A stretch of DNA of 64,000 nucleotides from Ignelater luminosus (taxonomy: Eukaryota; Arthropoda; Insecta; Coleoptera; Elateridae): assembly GCA_011009095.1 (NCBI GenBank), contig VTPC01004777.1, forward strand, positions 1-64,000, in the 5' to 3' direction. The position numbers and the translations under genes were made by a program. Shown in pieces: positions 21,701-33,332 of this stretch; the stretch's first letter is position 1, and the number at the start of each line of letters is the position of its first letter. The notes beneath the pieces were generated by a model. That model was given only the letters and a program-made list of their open reading frames with translations. It was not told where the DNA came from and searched no databases.

Positions 21701-24700
21701 ACTTCTGGTGCCCAACTAATAATAAAGAGTGTCAGGGATGTTGTATTGAGTCTTTTTAATACCGTTATGATAGGTCTTGCTCAGTTTATTAAACAGAGTG
21801 AACCGGAATTGATGTTATCATCGATTTTGGCACATACTTTAAATTTAACTATAAAAAGAGCTCTTGAATTTTTAGCTTATATAAAAGGAACGGTTAAGTA
21901 TTTTTTTGATATGTTTCTTAGTGGTGAACAATAACAAGTCAGTGACTTACTAGGCACAAAGTCCTTAATATTTGTAATACACTAATAGGCGACCTAACCT
22001 CAAAGTTTGTAAAACATTATTTTTTATAGTCTTTTTAATTAAATATCTGTCGAATTCTTAAGGTGGATTTATGGAGATGTGAGGTGATGTATCTTAACGT
22101 AATACTACAATAGATTGTATGATTGCAATAAAGTAGTTCTTTTAATATTCTATGTAAAACACAAAGAAAACTCATGTACACATTCCTAGTGTTGATTTTT
22201 ATAGAATTATTGAATTTTCTGTTACTTCATTAATTAATTGACTATTTAATTTTAATAAACTTACTGCATTGGGAATGATTTGCAACATGATTTATATCTC
22301 ACTGTACCTGAACACTGCATAACATCTATGCCTCTTTGCGTTTTGCTTTTTGCATAAATTCACCTATAAACAAATTTGATTATAGTTTTCCAAAAATACA
22401 CTTTGTACTTACTTTGGAAGTTGTAGAAATCTTGATTCCAGTAAGATCTTAATTACTCTTCTTGACATCTATGTAGAATGTAAAAGGATCGCTCCATATT
22501 CTGAAGTTGCTGTGAAAGATATGTAAATTGATTTAATTGAATTGATTAGTGTTTCATTGAACAGTGTTAGCACACTTTGTATAAACACTGTACTTAAGGA
22601 TTATGTCAATTGTAAAATTTTTCAAATCAATTTAACTCGACCAAAGCTTTCCGAAAATGAGAAATGAATTAACCAGAACAATTGTGAATTGATTACTACC
22701 ATTAAATGCACATTTAGTTAAATAATACTAGTAGATAAATGGCAAGCAACACAATTAGGCCTAACTGCAACACTTATACTTAAAAGTATTGGTTTTAAAT
22801 GGATTGAACCAACTGCACCATAATGTATCTATACTAGCATTTAATACAATGAAAACTGGCGTTATTTGTAGACGAGTTCAGTTTGATTTCATTGTTTTTA
22901 TCACTGATTCTTACCTATATTGCTGAAAACTGAAGATCTTAAATAACTAATCAAATCCTTAACCTCAAATTATGGATACTGAACAACTGTCAACAGAACT
23001 CTATTTTTTAGGTTATGTTTATAACCTGCACGCCTGGAGGTGGTATTTTTGCTGAGGGGGTTTTTGCGTTTAATCGTATTTGTTAGATGATTTCAATTTG
23101 ATTTTGTCGTTGACGTCACCGATTCTTACATTGTTAAACACTGAAGATTTTAAATAACTAGAATTCTTATAACTGTTCTTAACCTCAAAAACACTGTACA
23201 CTTTTTGCATGCAATTGATTGCACACATATCAAAATACAGTCTACAGGTTTTACCAATGTGTCTTTTATATTGCTTTTAGTCTTGATCAACTATTTTACT
23301 TTGTAAGTGGTGATGATGATTAGGAAAAGGAATAGAAAGAATTACAGTACGCAATGCTGACTTGTTTATTTGTGTTTTTTATCTTTATTTACTTTTGTTT
23401 CTGAGCTGAGCAACTCTATAACAAAGCTCTCATAAGAATCCAAAATAACATTGAAGGTTGTCTTGGTGTTTTAAAACGGAGATTTCCTGTGTTAGCATAT
23501 GGATGTTGTTTAAAGTCCGAAAATACTTCAAACGGGTTATTGTTGCTGCTGTTACTGTCCATAATTTGACAAGGGAACAAAATGAAGAAGAACCTGTGGC
23601 AGATAACAATTTAAATCAACACGAATATTACATGTAATGGTCAAATTACAAACACACTTGCAGGTGCTTCATTAATGTCTGCTGATGTCTGCTTTTAAGT
23701 ATAAGCAATGCAGTTGCGCTTTAGTTTTTCAGTAAATATGTAAAACTACTGTGGAAACTTTAAATTATGTGATGGAGTAACTGTTAAGATGGCATTGGCA
23801 TAAATAATGTAGTTAGGAAAAATCTCAAAAAATAGGTTAAGTATTGTTATGTTGTTATTAATAATCTTTAAGAGTTTTAAAGTTTGTTATATAATTTTAA
23901 TGTTGAATAAATAAAAAGTTTATAAAATATATACATGTTGTTTCATAATAAAAAATCTCTTAAAAGTGCCAGCTCATAACAGTAAACTTCAAATTTTGTG
24001 GTTAGAAATTGTGGTACTTAGATGACAGATACTTAACCTAAAACTTTGGTTAGGTAATTTTTATTTAAAACTGTTCTAAAATAAAAAGAATGGACTTTGA
24101 ATTCAACATACGTACAAAATCTACGAAGCAATGGGTCAAGTTGAGTCATCTCATCAATAATAATTTAATAATAATATAATTTTGGGTAGGTAGATAATGT
24201 TCTTCGTGCCAATGAATATACTCACGAATTCACAAGTGGCGGTTCGGTGAAATCGTACGACTCCAATCAGCTAGCATCGAATAATCCTATAGAAGACACA
24301 CGTTCAGAAGCTTCATGTTTGTTAACAACAGGTGAATTTTCTATCCGTTTCTGCTATTTGTAATATTTATAATTTGTTGCGTTTTTTCTCCCCCAGGTGT
24401 TCTTGTCGGTGTATTTGATGGACATGGAGGAGGTGCTTGTGCTCAGGTGGTTTCCAAACGCTTGTACCATTATATCGCTTCTTGCTTGTTACCGCAAGAT
24501 CATTTAAAAAGATATTTCGCGTCGTTAGAGACGGCAGAGCCATTAGAATTAATACAACCTTACAATGATAAAGTTCAATTTGTTGAAGACGTTCGTGATC
24601 TGTATAAAAATAGTTTTGTTGACTTTGTTAGGGATTTATCAAAGGTATTGGAATGTTATCATTATGCGAAAATATTGTATTGAATAGTAGCTTGCAGGAA

Positions 24701-25663
24701 GGTTATAGAAGTGGATTTGAGATGCGAAAAGCACTGGAGACTGCTTTTATACGACTCGATGACGATTTATCGAAAGAAGCTCTTCCAAATCCTGGAGGCA
24801 CGGTTAATATGAAAACACTTTCTGTTGCTATGTCCGGCTCTGTTAGTTGCGTTGCACACATCGATGGGCCGCATCTTCATGTGGCACACGTGGGAGATTG
24901 TAATGCCGTGCTGGGTATGTTGAACTTCTATAATTCACTTGTTGATATTCAAGAATATGTTTTTTCAGGTGTTTTGAGCGATACTAATTCTTGGATTGCA
25001 AAAAAGCTAACAGTAGAACACAATACTTACAATCAGAACGAAGTAAATCGTATAATTAAGGAACATCCATATAACGAAAGCAATACAGTCATAAAAATGG
25101 AAAGATTATTAGGACAATTAGCACCGTTAAGAGCTTTTGGCGATTTTAGATATAAGTGGAGCAAGAAAATAATGACTGATATTGTAGTAAAACATTTTGG
25201 CGAAAATTCTGTACCACCAAACTATTACACGCCACCATATTTAACAGCGAAGCCGGAAGTCATCTATCACAGGTTAACACCAAGAGATAAATTTTTGGTT
25301 ATAGCATCAGATGGTTTATGGGATATTATCTCACCATTACAGGTCATACGATTAGTTGGAGAACATATGAGCGGAAAAGTTACATTGAGTCCATTGAAAC
25401 TTCCACGTAAAAATATGAAATTGAATGAAATAAATGAGATGTTACTTCAACGAAAAGAGGGCCTTAAAATGAAACCAAAAGACAGGAATGCAGCTACACA
25501 TCTAATTAGAAATGCTCTTGGTGGTACAGAATATGGAATAGATCATGGAAAGTTATCGCAGTTGCTTAGTCTGCCAGAAGATGTTAGTAGAGTATTTCGT
25601 GATGATATTACAATAACTGTTGTATACTTTGATTCAGAGTATCTAAGACATTGTCCTGCATAG
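18717..25663 (+). CDS. Pdp: Pyruvate dehydrogenase phosphatase catalytic subunit (PP2C family)
   Basis: A mitochondrial PP2C phosphatase that reactivates the pyruvate dehydrogenase complex by dephosphorylating E1-alpha. Exons are 18717-18941, 24190-24331, 24397-24644, 24698-24914 and 24969-25663. They total 1527 nt in phase, 508 residues, close to animal PDP1. The first 40 residues (MVVRCPTQQLIRSGKSIAF...) are basic and serine-rich, fitting a mitochondrial presequence. Next comes the family hallmark LSPQEVDNVLRANEYTHEF. Metal-binding motifs are seen in VFDGHGGG, VGDCNAV, IASDGLWD and DDITITVVYFD, and the PDP-typical LRAFGDFRYKWS is present. Intron 1 is 5.2 kb and contains two other genes on the same strand; the remaining introns are 53-65 bp. 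Confidence 0.92.
19305..20409 (+). CDS. Secreted peritrophin-type chitin-binding protein with a hydrophobic tail
   Basis: Two exons (19305-19337 and 19396-20409; phase-0 intron of 58 bp) encode 348 residues. Exon 1 and the start of exon 2 form the signal peptide (MIPIVTLFILL, then AISKC). Cysteine-spaced type-2 chitin-binding (peritrophin-A) domains are visible at about residues 102-145 (FRCPQPDGIFPDISGCSKY), 155-200 (NGEYTYPNDPQLYYQC) and 200-245; a more divergent Cys-rich block precedes them. The last 100 residues are unexpectedly hydrophobic, with several predicted helices, unlike usual peritrophins. AATAAA lies at 20488-20493. The gene lies wholly inside intron 1 of the phosphatase gene. 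A role in gut lining or cuticle is inferred from the domain alone. Confidence 0.82.
20410..21401. other. Phosphatase intron 1, spacer between nested genes
   Basis: Very AT-rich. The peritrophin-like gene's polyadenylation signal is at its left edge. A short segment near 21035-21085 resembles part of nbr intron 9 (see findings). No gene seen. Confidence 0.4.
21402..21934 (+). CDS. Small secreted protein of unknown family, nested gene
   Basis: Two exons (21402-21446 and 21509-21934; phase-0 intron of 62 bp) give 156 residues. The N-terminus MMKSKYTFYICCIISISIAA is a clear signal peptide, with the intron inside it as in the nested gene upstream. A dibasic site (RHKR, then DLS) at about residues 40-43 suggests proprotein cleavage. 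The remainder lacks Cys and forms alternating hydrophobic and basic segments that look like amphipathic helices. AATAAA at 22127-22132 follows. I do not recognise the family. The gene architecture and hydrophobic helices recall the tail of the neighbouring peritrophin-like protein. Confidence 0.65.
21935..23395. other. Phosphatase intron 1, spacer
   Basis: Contains the nested gene's polyadenylation signal (22127-22132). Otherwise AT-rich with no domain seen. Confidence 0.4.
23400..23640 (+). pseudogene. Harbinger (HARBI1-like) transposase fragment
   Basis: Two + strand frames in succession read LYNKALIRIQNNIEGCLGVLKRRFPVLAYG and, after a frameshift near 23515, VRKYFKRVIVAAVTVHNLTREQNEEEP. 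Both correspond to the C-terminal part of PIF/Harbinger DDE transposases (VLKRRFP and the A-VLHN region). It is a short relic within phosphatase intron 1. Confidence 0.6.
23641..24189. other. End of phosphatase intron 1
   Basis: AT-rich and ends in the acceptor TTTTGGGTAG used by exon 2 at 24190. No gene seen. Confidence 0.4.
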
Positions 25664-27345
25664 TACATTATTTTATTCTATATTTATATAGTACATATTC
25701 GAAATTGTTGTACATATTAAAGTTTTTATTGTGTGCCATAGTTATTGTTATCGTATTATTATTTTGCATATTAGTTGTGTTTTTGTTGCTGTTATTATGT
25801 AAAAAATGGCGGATATTTTGTTGATAATTAGAATTACATAATATACTGAGAAACAAACTGTATAAAAAGAAAAATGTATTGTATAAATTATTTTTATAAT
25901 TGGTGAAATCATCTTTCTTGTGAATTATTACAAAATATACTCAAGAGACTGCTCATACTTATTGTTTTATTGACTACACTTCTTCAATTATATTTAGTAG
26001 TCTCAAAGGATAATAGTACGATTTAATTCTCTGTGTTTAAGGTTAGGATTTTGACATGTGAAGTGTCATTACCTGACATTTTATATTACACATCTGAAAA
26101 CTAATGAATCATAATTGCCTCATTAATTACAATCTTGCGGGGACTTGCTTAGACAGACAAGACTTCTGTTTTCTTACAATATTCACTTTAATTTTTTCCA
26201 TAAATTAATTGGGTGTTTCATGACAGACAACATTTTATGGTTGCTGCTTCGACTAACTGTTTAGATCAGTTTAAATACACACCTAAGGATAATAATATTG
26301 TATAAATGATCAGCAAAAATGTGTTTACGACAAAAACTTGTTATTCCAGTCTATACTTCTTCTATAACTTCTTGTTGATTCAATGCTATTTGAAAAATGA
26401 AATAAACCCATGAAACATTTCAGAAAATTCTAAACAACAACAACAACCATCTTTTTTCATCTATCAACAACTTCTGTTTTCAAAAGCTAACCTTATTTTC
26501 TTTTCTATTGACATTGGCAACTAACTTTCTAACCCCACTTTCTTTGACATTGACAACTAACTTTCTAACCTCATTTTGACTTGGACAGCTAAATAAATCG
26601 GCAGTCTTAATGAATTGACAAATTAGTATAATAAATAAAGTCGAAAATAAACTACTTTACTAAATCTCAACAAGGACTTTTATTGAGTTTTCTGTTTTAT
26701 TTCATGCGATAATCGACATGTTTTCAGTCTGCATGAGAGAAAGTGTATATTCCTTACAGGTGTTTTAAGAACATACTGAACAAAGCACTATAAGTATAAA
26801 TTATACAACTAAAAAACTTATAACCCTATTATAAGTATAGATAATAGACTTTTTACCATTCATCATCAAAGTCACACAAGAAACTTTGACACGATGAACC
26901 ACAAAAGCTAAATTCCTAAGCTCTTGGAAATATCTTATGGATGTTGAAGAACAAACTCGGTTATTGCTGTCCAGTAAATTCACTGTCAAATTGGAGCGTT
27001 AGTGTTCAAATTATCTTTCGTCTTGAAGATTCAGAATCTCTGCATTCCACTTTAGTATCACATACCGAAACTAAATAGATGTCACCATCTTACTCATACT
27101 GGTCTGTAATCTCATGTTCTACCAGAACCTAATCTATCGAAAACAACCAAAAGGTTATTTTCCAATGTTTATAATGAAAAGTCAATAAAACAAGCAGCTT
27201 GGCTCTTGTGCACTTAGCTTCACCAAACTGCACGTCTGGTCATCATTGTTGTTGCTTTCAGGTCACTGCAATGTTCATCAAACAGCAAGAGTCCATCCTC
27301 ATCTTTTGTTGTTGAAGTACAGTAACTAATCTAGACAAGAATGAA
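25664..27345. other. Downstream spacer, nothing coding
   Basis: The phosphatase 3' UTR must lie at the left. Around 26510-26590 a segment of about 36 bp is repeated in tandem (TTGACATTGACAACTAACTT-like). No domain was recognised in the rest. Confidence 0.4.
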
Positions 27346-27349
27346 TTCA

Positions 27350-27490
27350 TGAAATGACGATCACCGCTTGTTTCCACGCTTGTGGGAAATGGCCACAATG
27401 GAGGCATGAGTGAAATATTCGGGTGAGGGGTTCCGTCGAGGTGGCAGGTAGGTATCGGACAGCTTTCCTAGTGAGCGAGTCGTTATCTGG
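27350..27490 (-). pseudogene. Non-LTR (jockey-like) reverse transcriptase fragment
   Basis: The - strand frame reads LPATSTEPLTRIFHSCL followed by GHFPQAWKQAVIVI, the finger-region segment of jockey-clade reverse transcriptases. Nothing else of the element remains. Confidence 0.6.
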
Positions 27491-27959
27491 ATCGGAGTTC
27501 TTCTGTAGTGATAAATGCTTACCTACTATAGTCAACATTATATTGAAGAAAAAATAAAAATACATACAGAGATCTAAATGGCAAACGATTTTTTATAAGC
27601 TTACTATTCATCGCGACTTTGGGAGGGGACGGGAACGAGTAAACACGCATCTGAACGCGGCGATAAATATCTCAGGAGTTCTGTGATTTATCACGCGGTA
27701 AAGTGCTGTGAAAAATTAAAAAAGTTAACAAGAGGAAAATGGACTCGAGTGCGAATAAAAACCAAATTAAATTAAACCTAAAACCAAGATTATCAAAATA
27801 CATAACAGAGAAGTAAAATTCGCTAGGGGAAACCGGCTAGTTCGATAACAAAATTGCACAACTAGCGCCAAAACAAATCGATCACCGCCTAAAAAAATTG
27901 AGACGAATGGCTCAAATAGAAAAAGAAACATTTTTTTGAAGGTTAACCAGAAAATAAAT

Positions 27960-28420
27960 GTCTTCTACCATATTGGAATTATAAACAAGACTTACATGCC
28001 GAACATGGTCTAATCTCTAAAGTTTTAGACAAGAAATTCCAAAAATTGTCTTTTGGCTAAACTGTGTCAAGATACTATCAATGTCATTCAGTCCTGCACT
28101 AACTGCATATCTCACCGTAGAAATAACTCCGCAGAACCTCTTCGTCCACATGACATTTCAGAATTACCTTGGTAAGTTGATCTCTTGGATTATAAAGGTA
28201 CTCAGTATATCATCGTAGAGAACTATTACTCGAATTACTTCGAAGTCACTTTTGTCAGTAATACTACAGGTTCCGCTGTAATTAATTTTCTAAAAAGTAT
28301 TTTTGCACGTCACAGGATACCAGTAAGTAAGTAATTGCTAACCAGCTGCCGTATGAATGTGAAGAAGCTATTACCTGCTAGAGTTTTGTACGGGCAGAAA
28401 TTTCCAGACCTAGCCCGGCC
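27960..28420 (+). pseudogene. Gypsy-type integrase relic (zinc-binding region and core start)
   Basis: The + strand frames read DLHAEHGLISKVLDKKF, then CQDTINVIQSCTNCISHRR (H2C2 zinc-binding region), then VDLLDYKGTQYIIVENYYSN (integrase core beginning) and FLKSIFARHRIP. A TAA follows the Trp of the conserved PW. The fragment runs directly into the GC-rich nonamer array. Confidence 0.65.
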
Positions 28421-28975
28421 TGACTAGGGACAAACTTGGCGCGATTCGAAAAAAGCCCGGTAACTTCTTGATCGGCCCCAGACTACTGATCAGCCCGAAT
28501 GGCTGAAAAGTCCAATAGGCTCCACGGCCCGAACGGTCCAAAAGGCCCGACAGGCCATAACAGCTCGACAGACTGGTAAGGCCTGACAGGCCCGAGAAGT
28601 CCGACAGGACCGAAAGAACCAAACGGCCCGATATACCCGAAGGTCAGAGAAGTCCAAAAGGCCCGAGAAGTCTAAAAAGCCCGGCAGGCCCGAACTGCCC
28701 GACAGACCCGAGAGATCTAAACGGTCTGATAGACCTAAGAAACCCGAAGTGCCAAAAAGTACAAAAGGCCCAACAGTCCGATAAGACCAAACGAACCAAA
28801 CGCCTCGAAAGACCTAAAGGGTCAAGAAGTCTAAAAGGCCCTATGCGACGGCGCGAACGATCCGACAGATTCGAGAGGTGCAAAAAGTCCGGCAGGCCCG
28901 AACGACCCGACAGACCCCCGCTCGCTACACCCCTGCATACAGGTCTTTCGGGTCATACGAGTCTGTTGGACTGTT
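28420..28975. repeat. GC-rich nonamer array, copy 1 left part
   Basis: Degenerate tandem array with a 9-bp period, unit close to CCGACAGGC / CCGARAAGY. The register holds across about 50 units despite heavy substitution. Its left border (about 28424-28490) matches the border of the array at 60800-61150 in reverse complement. Because the period is 9, the frames across it are tripeptide-like (SGL/FGL) and are not genes. Confidence 0.85.
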
Positions 28976-29109
28976 GTGCTTCGGAAGCACGATTAGGTTT
29001 GTCGAGTTGGATTTTTTTTTCAGTTGGCAGTTGGAATTGGCTCGATTGGGAAAATGAAAACTGGAATTTAGAATTAAATAAGAGAATTAAAAATTTACAA
29101 CTCAGATAA

Positions 29110-30510
29110 ATACAGATACACAGTTGCAGCCGTATCACGCATCCTACCTAAGCAGCAATGGCCGACACAACCCTGGACAGTTCCCATAAGGATATTCTAT
29201 CGGTGGTAGTTCGCATCGCTGATAGCCAGGGAGTTCCAAGGAAGAGACTTCTGGAAGTCCTAGAAGCAAAGGACGAGACCGGTGAAGGATTAGCAAAGAG
29301 CATCGTCGACTGTTTGCAATCTCATTCATTGGATACCAAAAACCTCTCGTTTCAATCCTACGACTTTGGCGCTTCCATGTCCGGAGAATTCAACGGAGCA
29401 CAACGGAACGTTTCAGAACTAGCGGGTCACATCGTTCCGTTTTCATCATGTCAAGCACACAGAACAAACAACGCTGTCGAATACTGCTGCAAAGCCAGTT
29501 TAATTGTGGCTAACATGCTCAATATTATGGAACAACTTATTCTTCACATCGAGCACGAAGCGCTTTCAACACCTCAAGAATTTGCTGGAACCTTTAGAAA
29601 ATTTTCTCCAACTGCGTGACTTATCGAAAACCAAATGGATTGCTGGAGCCGAATCCGTTTCTTTGGAATCAATTGTCGATACCCTGAACGAAAAAGCAAC
29701 CAACAAGTAGTTTGATTCCGCCACTCGCACCAAAGAATTAGGGTTGCACGAACGCCTTGCCAGTTTGGATTTTGTTGTGACCCTAATGTTTATGAAGAAC
29801 ATCTTGTACAAGACAAAAGGATTAACACAAGTATTGGAATCCGTCGACTTGAATGTCATCGACGTTGTTACAGCAATTAAAGGCACCATCGTTTCCCTGC
29901 AGGCAATAAATGAAGACACAGAAGGAATGGACAAGGAATTCGACGCTGCACAGGCTTTTGCGAAAAGTAAGCTTTATATCGACTGCCAAAACCACTTTCA
30001 AAGGCACCACAGACGACGAACCGCACCAAGAAGAGTTGATGACAACGCAGGATTCCAGTACGAATTAATTCTACCGGCGAGAGTTCAAAGAAGAAAGAAA
30101 CCCTGAGGCTCCTCTTCAAAGTCTTCATCATTCCCATAACAAGAACTTTTTTTTCCTTTGAAGATCTGCAGGACGCACTGGAGCTCTTTCCCAGCAAGGA
30201 CAAGAGACCCGATGTTTACGCCTTGCAAGCCGAACTCGAAGTTTTTTTTGATAACTGCGTCAACGCTAAATCGATGGTCGAGATCAGTAGGAAGGCTTGT
30301 GAAATGAAAGCAATTCTCAAGCTTTCACTTGCAGCGGGGTATTCAGTAGCCAGCAACGAACGAACGTTCAACAAGCTGAAATTGGTGAAGAACGTTCTGC
30401 GCAGTTCCATGACTGATGGATGCCTCAATTCCCTAATGCTCCTCACAACTGAAAGGACCTCACTGATCGAATTGACTTTTCGAAAATCGTTAATGCACGG
30501 GCCCAACTAA
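29110..30510 (+). pseudogene. hAT transposase relic, ZMYM1-like
   Basis: Three consecutive + strand frames (29158-29619, 29744-30106, 30223-30510) trace one hAT/DUF4371 protein. The first has SQGVPRKRLLEVLEAKDETG, then SFQSYDFGASMSGEFNGAQR and a CQAHRTNNAVE segment. The second has the helical middle. The third has the dimerization domain (AAGYSVASNERTFNKLKLVK). Frameshifts near 29620 and 30110 and several stops break it. It separates the two halves of the GC-rich array, so it most likely inserted into it. Confidence 0.75.
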
Positions 30511-30984
30511 AACAACGCCGAATTAGTGTCCGTCAGCATCAACCCTCCTTCTCCAACGGTGACACATAATCGGACATCATCGACATTAATATTAAAATAA
30601 CAAATTGTGGACTATGGTGGAAATCGTGACTTTTTGCAAATAAATAAATAAATCACAAACAATTTTATTTAAAAGGATGGGAAAATTAGCAATAAAAGAA
30701 TGAGTGATCTGTATGTAAAAAAAAGACTAGTATAAGAAATATGACCTATTAAGTAAGTATTAACGTTTTTTATTCCCGTTTTTTTAAATTAAGAATATTA
30801 AAGGTTAACAGCCTCCAAGACACAAGTCTGTGCGGAGAAGAGGGGTATAGGTAGCCGGATAAATCACCCAGTTTAGATTCGAGTGCCCTACTTATTGAGT
30901 TGGGAAAATTGGAAACCTTCAGTTGAGAAATTTTGACCTTCGTCTCCCCAATCGATATGCTTTCTCTACGTTCCTGTCTGTATG

Positions 30985-31130
30985 GCATGACAGACCCGAG
31001 ACATCTAAACTGCCCAAAAGATCCGAGAGACTTGAAGAGTATGACAGTCCTGATAAGTTCAAAAAGTAGATCCGAAAAGCACGAGAAATCTTTAAACTGA
31101 GACCCGGCCCGACCCGAGGCCGAGCTTCAA
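30985..31130. repeat. GC-rich nonamer array, copy 1 right part
   Basis: The CCGAnAnRY nonamers resume after the hAT relic and end in a border (AAATCTTTAAACTGAG followed by a GGCCCGACCCGAGG-type segment) also seen at the ends of the arrays at 37.5 kb and, reversed, 60.8 kb. Confidence 0.75.
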
Positions 31131-33200
31131 CTAGAACACCTGGTCTTTACTACCTGTATTGTTATAGGAGTATCGGCATGGCGCGGCGTATTGGCACTTA
31201 GCAAATAACTTTGAAGGAAGGTTGTAGCTTTAGCTTTAAGTTAATTCTATAAAATTGTGCTTAGTTACAAGTCTCTGCACTTGTCTTCGTTTATTGTAGA
31301 TACATTATACCTGGGCCCCAAAAAGGAAACCACATTATGATGCTTCAATGCGTTTAATATCGAGAACCACAGAAAAAAACCTTCAAGCTACAAGCTCCCT
31401 ACAACCTCAACAAAACTAAAAATAAAAGATGCAGAATAGTCTGCTGATTAGAGAATTTGTGATACTTGTAGGCAAAGATTTCCAAAATTTTAAAAATTCC
31501 AACAAAAGTGAATCTGCTTCCTCTGACGAAAATAATAATTGTGTTTATGAATTTAATGTTTCCTGATACTGAACTCGTACGTCATCTAGAATCTTTTGAG
31601 GTGTAGACGATATTAGAGTTTTAGAATTTTGATGATTCAGCAGGGGAAAAAGGGGCAAACAAAATTCAAAAACTGGCAATCTTATGTTACTTAAAGAAAG
31701 TTACCTCTGTTTTATAAACGTCGTGAATAAAAATAAGTTTTGAAGTTTGCCAAACTGAGCCCAAAAGAATTAAATTTTCTTGAAGCTCATGGAGCACATT
31801 TTGTTTGTTCTTGAGTCTGAGCTCAGTACAAAAACCAATAGATATCCTGTTTAGGAAATCGCGGCTTGATTAATAACTCTCTGTTCACTATAACATACAA
31901 AATGGTTTATTCGACTTTTACGTCAGATAATATGATAAAAGTACAATGTATATTTTAACATAAACAATACGTTGTGTTACGCTGGTTAGCATCGTTCGTC
32001 TTCTTTTCTTGTACTCTCCGCTGATAAGACAGCGCTCGCCTTTTCTTTGTATATGCGCTGGTCTCGACGTATATTGCGCTTCAAACTCGTTGGCTGTACT
32101 ACACTACAACAGAAAATACTTAATCAATCTGTATTTCCTAGAGAAAATTTTAAAAGTGATGCTGGATGGCACTGCTTTTGCGACATCACGTGGAAAGGTG
32201 TTTTGTCATGGAATTGGAGGTGCCACTAAAACATGGTAAAAGCTAGTTTTCAACCAAGGCAGGGCTCAATCTCAACCGTCAAAAAGCTGTTTGACTTTGC
32301 TCAGAAGAACATTACTAATATTAATCTTGAGTTTTATTTCTGATCACTTGAGTAGAGCTAAACGTGAGTTAATTTGACGGTGCTGCATTGCTATCTTGTC
32401 TTTGGGCGCACGAAGTTCGATATGTAACTAACGACTAACTAAGAGGAATTCCATCTTGATATTTTGCAAGCTTATAGAAGAAATATCAGAGAACATGTAT
32501 ACATATTTGTTTTAGAATCTTGAAATATTGGGTTAATGTTTAAAATTAAATTTGTAAAATAGAATGTCCTGGAGATTACAGAAAGTAAACATGAATTTGA
32601 CTGTTGTGTTCATGTCAAAACTAAATGCAAACCCCTGCAGTAAATAGATCGAAAGAGAACAGTGTACGCAAATGTTTGGAAACTTTGACTCTTTGTAATT
32701 ACTACAACAGCGAGACTAGGCACGTGTCTCTTATTTTATCTTAGAAAAGCTCCAGGAAAGTCTAAGACACGAAAGTCAGTTTTTTCCAAAAATTGTGCAG
32801 TTACATTCAAAAATCTAAAAAATGTTCATTATTGGAACTGTTTAGGCTTTTATTTAGTTATTATTTCGTATCTATTTAAAACAAGGTTAAATAGAAGAAG
32901 AGTATTATGTCATCAGCTCAACTTTGCCTTGCACTTTTCAGTTTCGTTTTTAGGATTAAGTTTTAGTTTGTTTATTGTTATTATTATTGCTGAATGATTA
33001 AAAAATAATGAGAATTAGAGTGAAGCGATCTACTAAAAGAAAAGTTGCGGTATTCGAACAGGAGTGGTTGTAATTGTTACATAGTGTTCCTTACACTCCT
33101 ATATAACCTTTTAATCGAGCTTTTCTTTTTTAAACATTTTAATAAGTCTTTTTGTTAATTTCAATTTTGTTAGTTAGTTAATTAAAAACAATTCTACATT
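31131..33200. other. Non-coding region, nothing firm
   Basis: The left part (31140-31330) has an LTR-like look (TGTTATAGG start, GC-richer body) but no partner repeat was found. No protein domain is readable in the remainder. Confidence 0.35.
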
Positions 33201-33211
33201 CACAATATTGT

Positions 33212-33217
33212 TTTATT
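33212..33217 (-). terminator. Polyadenylation signal of the cuticle gene
   Basis: AATAAA on the - strand, about 115 bp beyond the stop codon of the cuticle protein gene. Confidence 0.55.
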
Positions 33218-33332
33218 TGTTATTTGCATACATAAATAAGCATTTACATAATACTGCAATTAAATTACATATAAATAATCATTAAATTGTCAACAAACAC
33301 AGACATATCCATTCTCGCGACTTACATTACAT

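Noticed and set aside
28410..28883. Open frames of Ser-Gly-Leu and Phe-Gly-Leu repeats
   Set aside because: Same artefact in the GC-rich nonamer array; not a collagen-like or silk-like gene.
31140..31330. Possible LTR (TGTTATAGG start, TATA-like and poly(A)-like signals)
   Set aside because: No second copy in the window and no primer-binding site that I can identify.
32009..32239. A + strand frame of 76 codons
   Set aside because: No recognisable domain, and a competing frame of similar length overlaps it.
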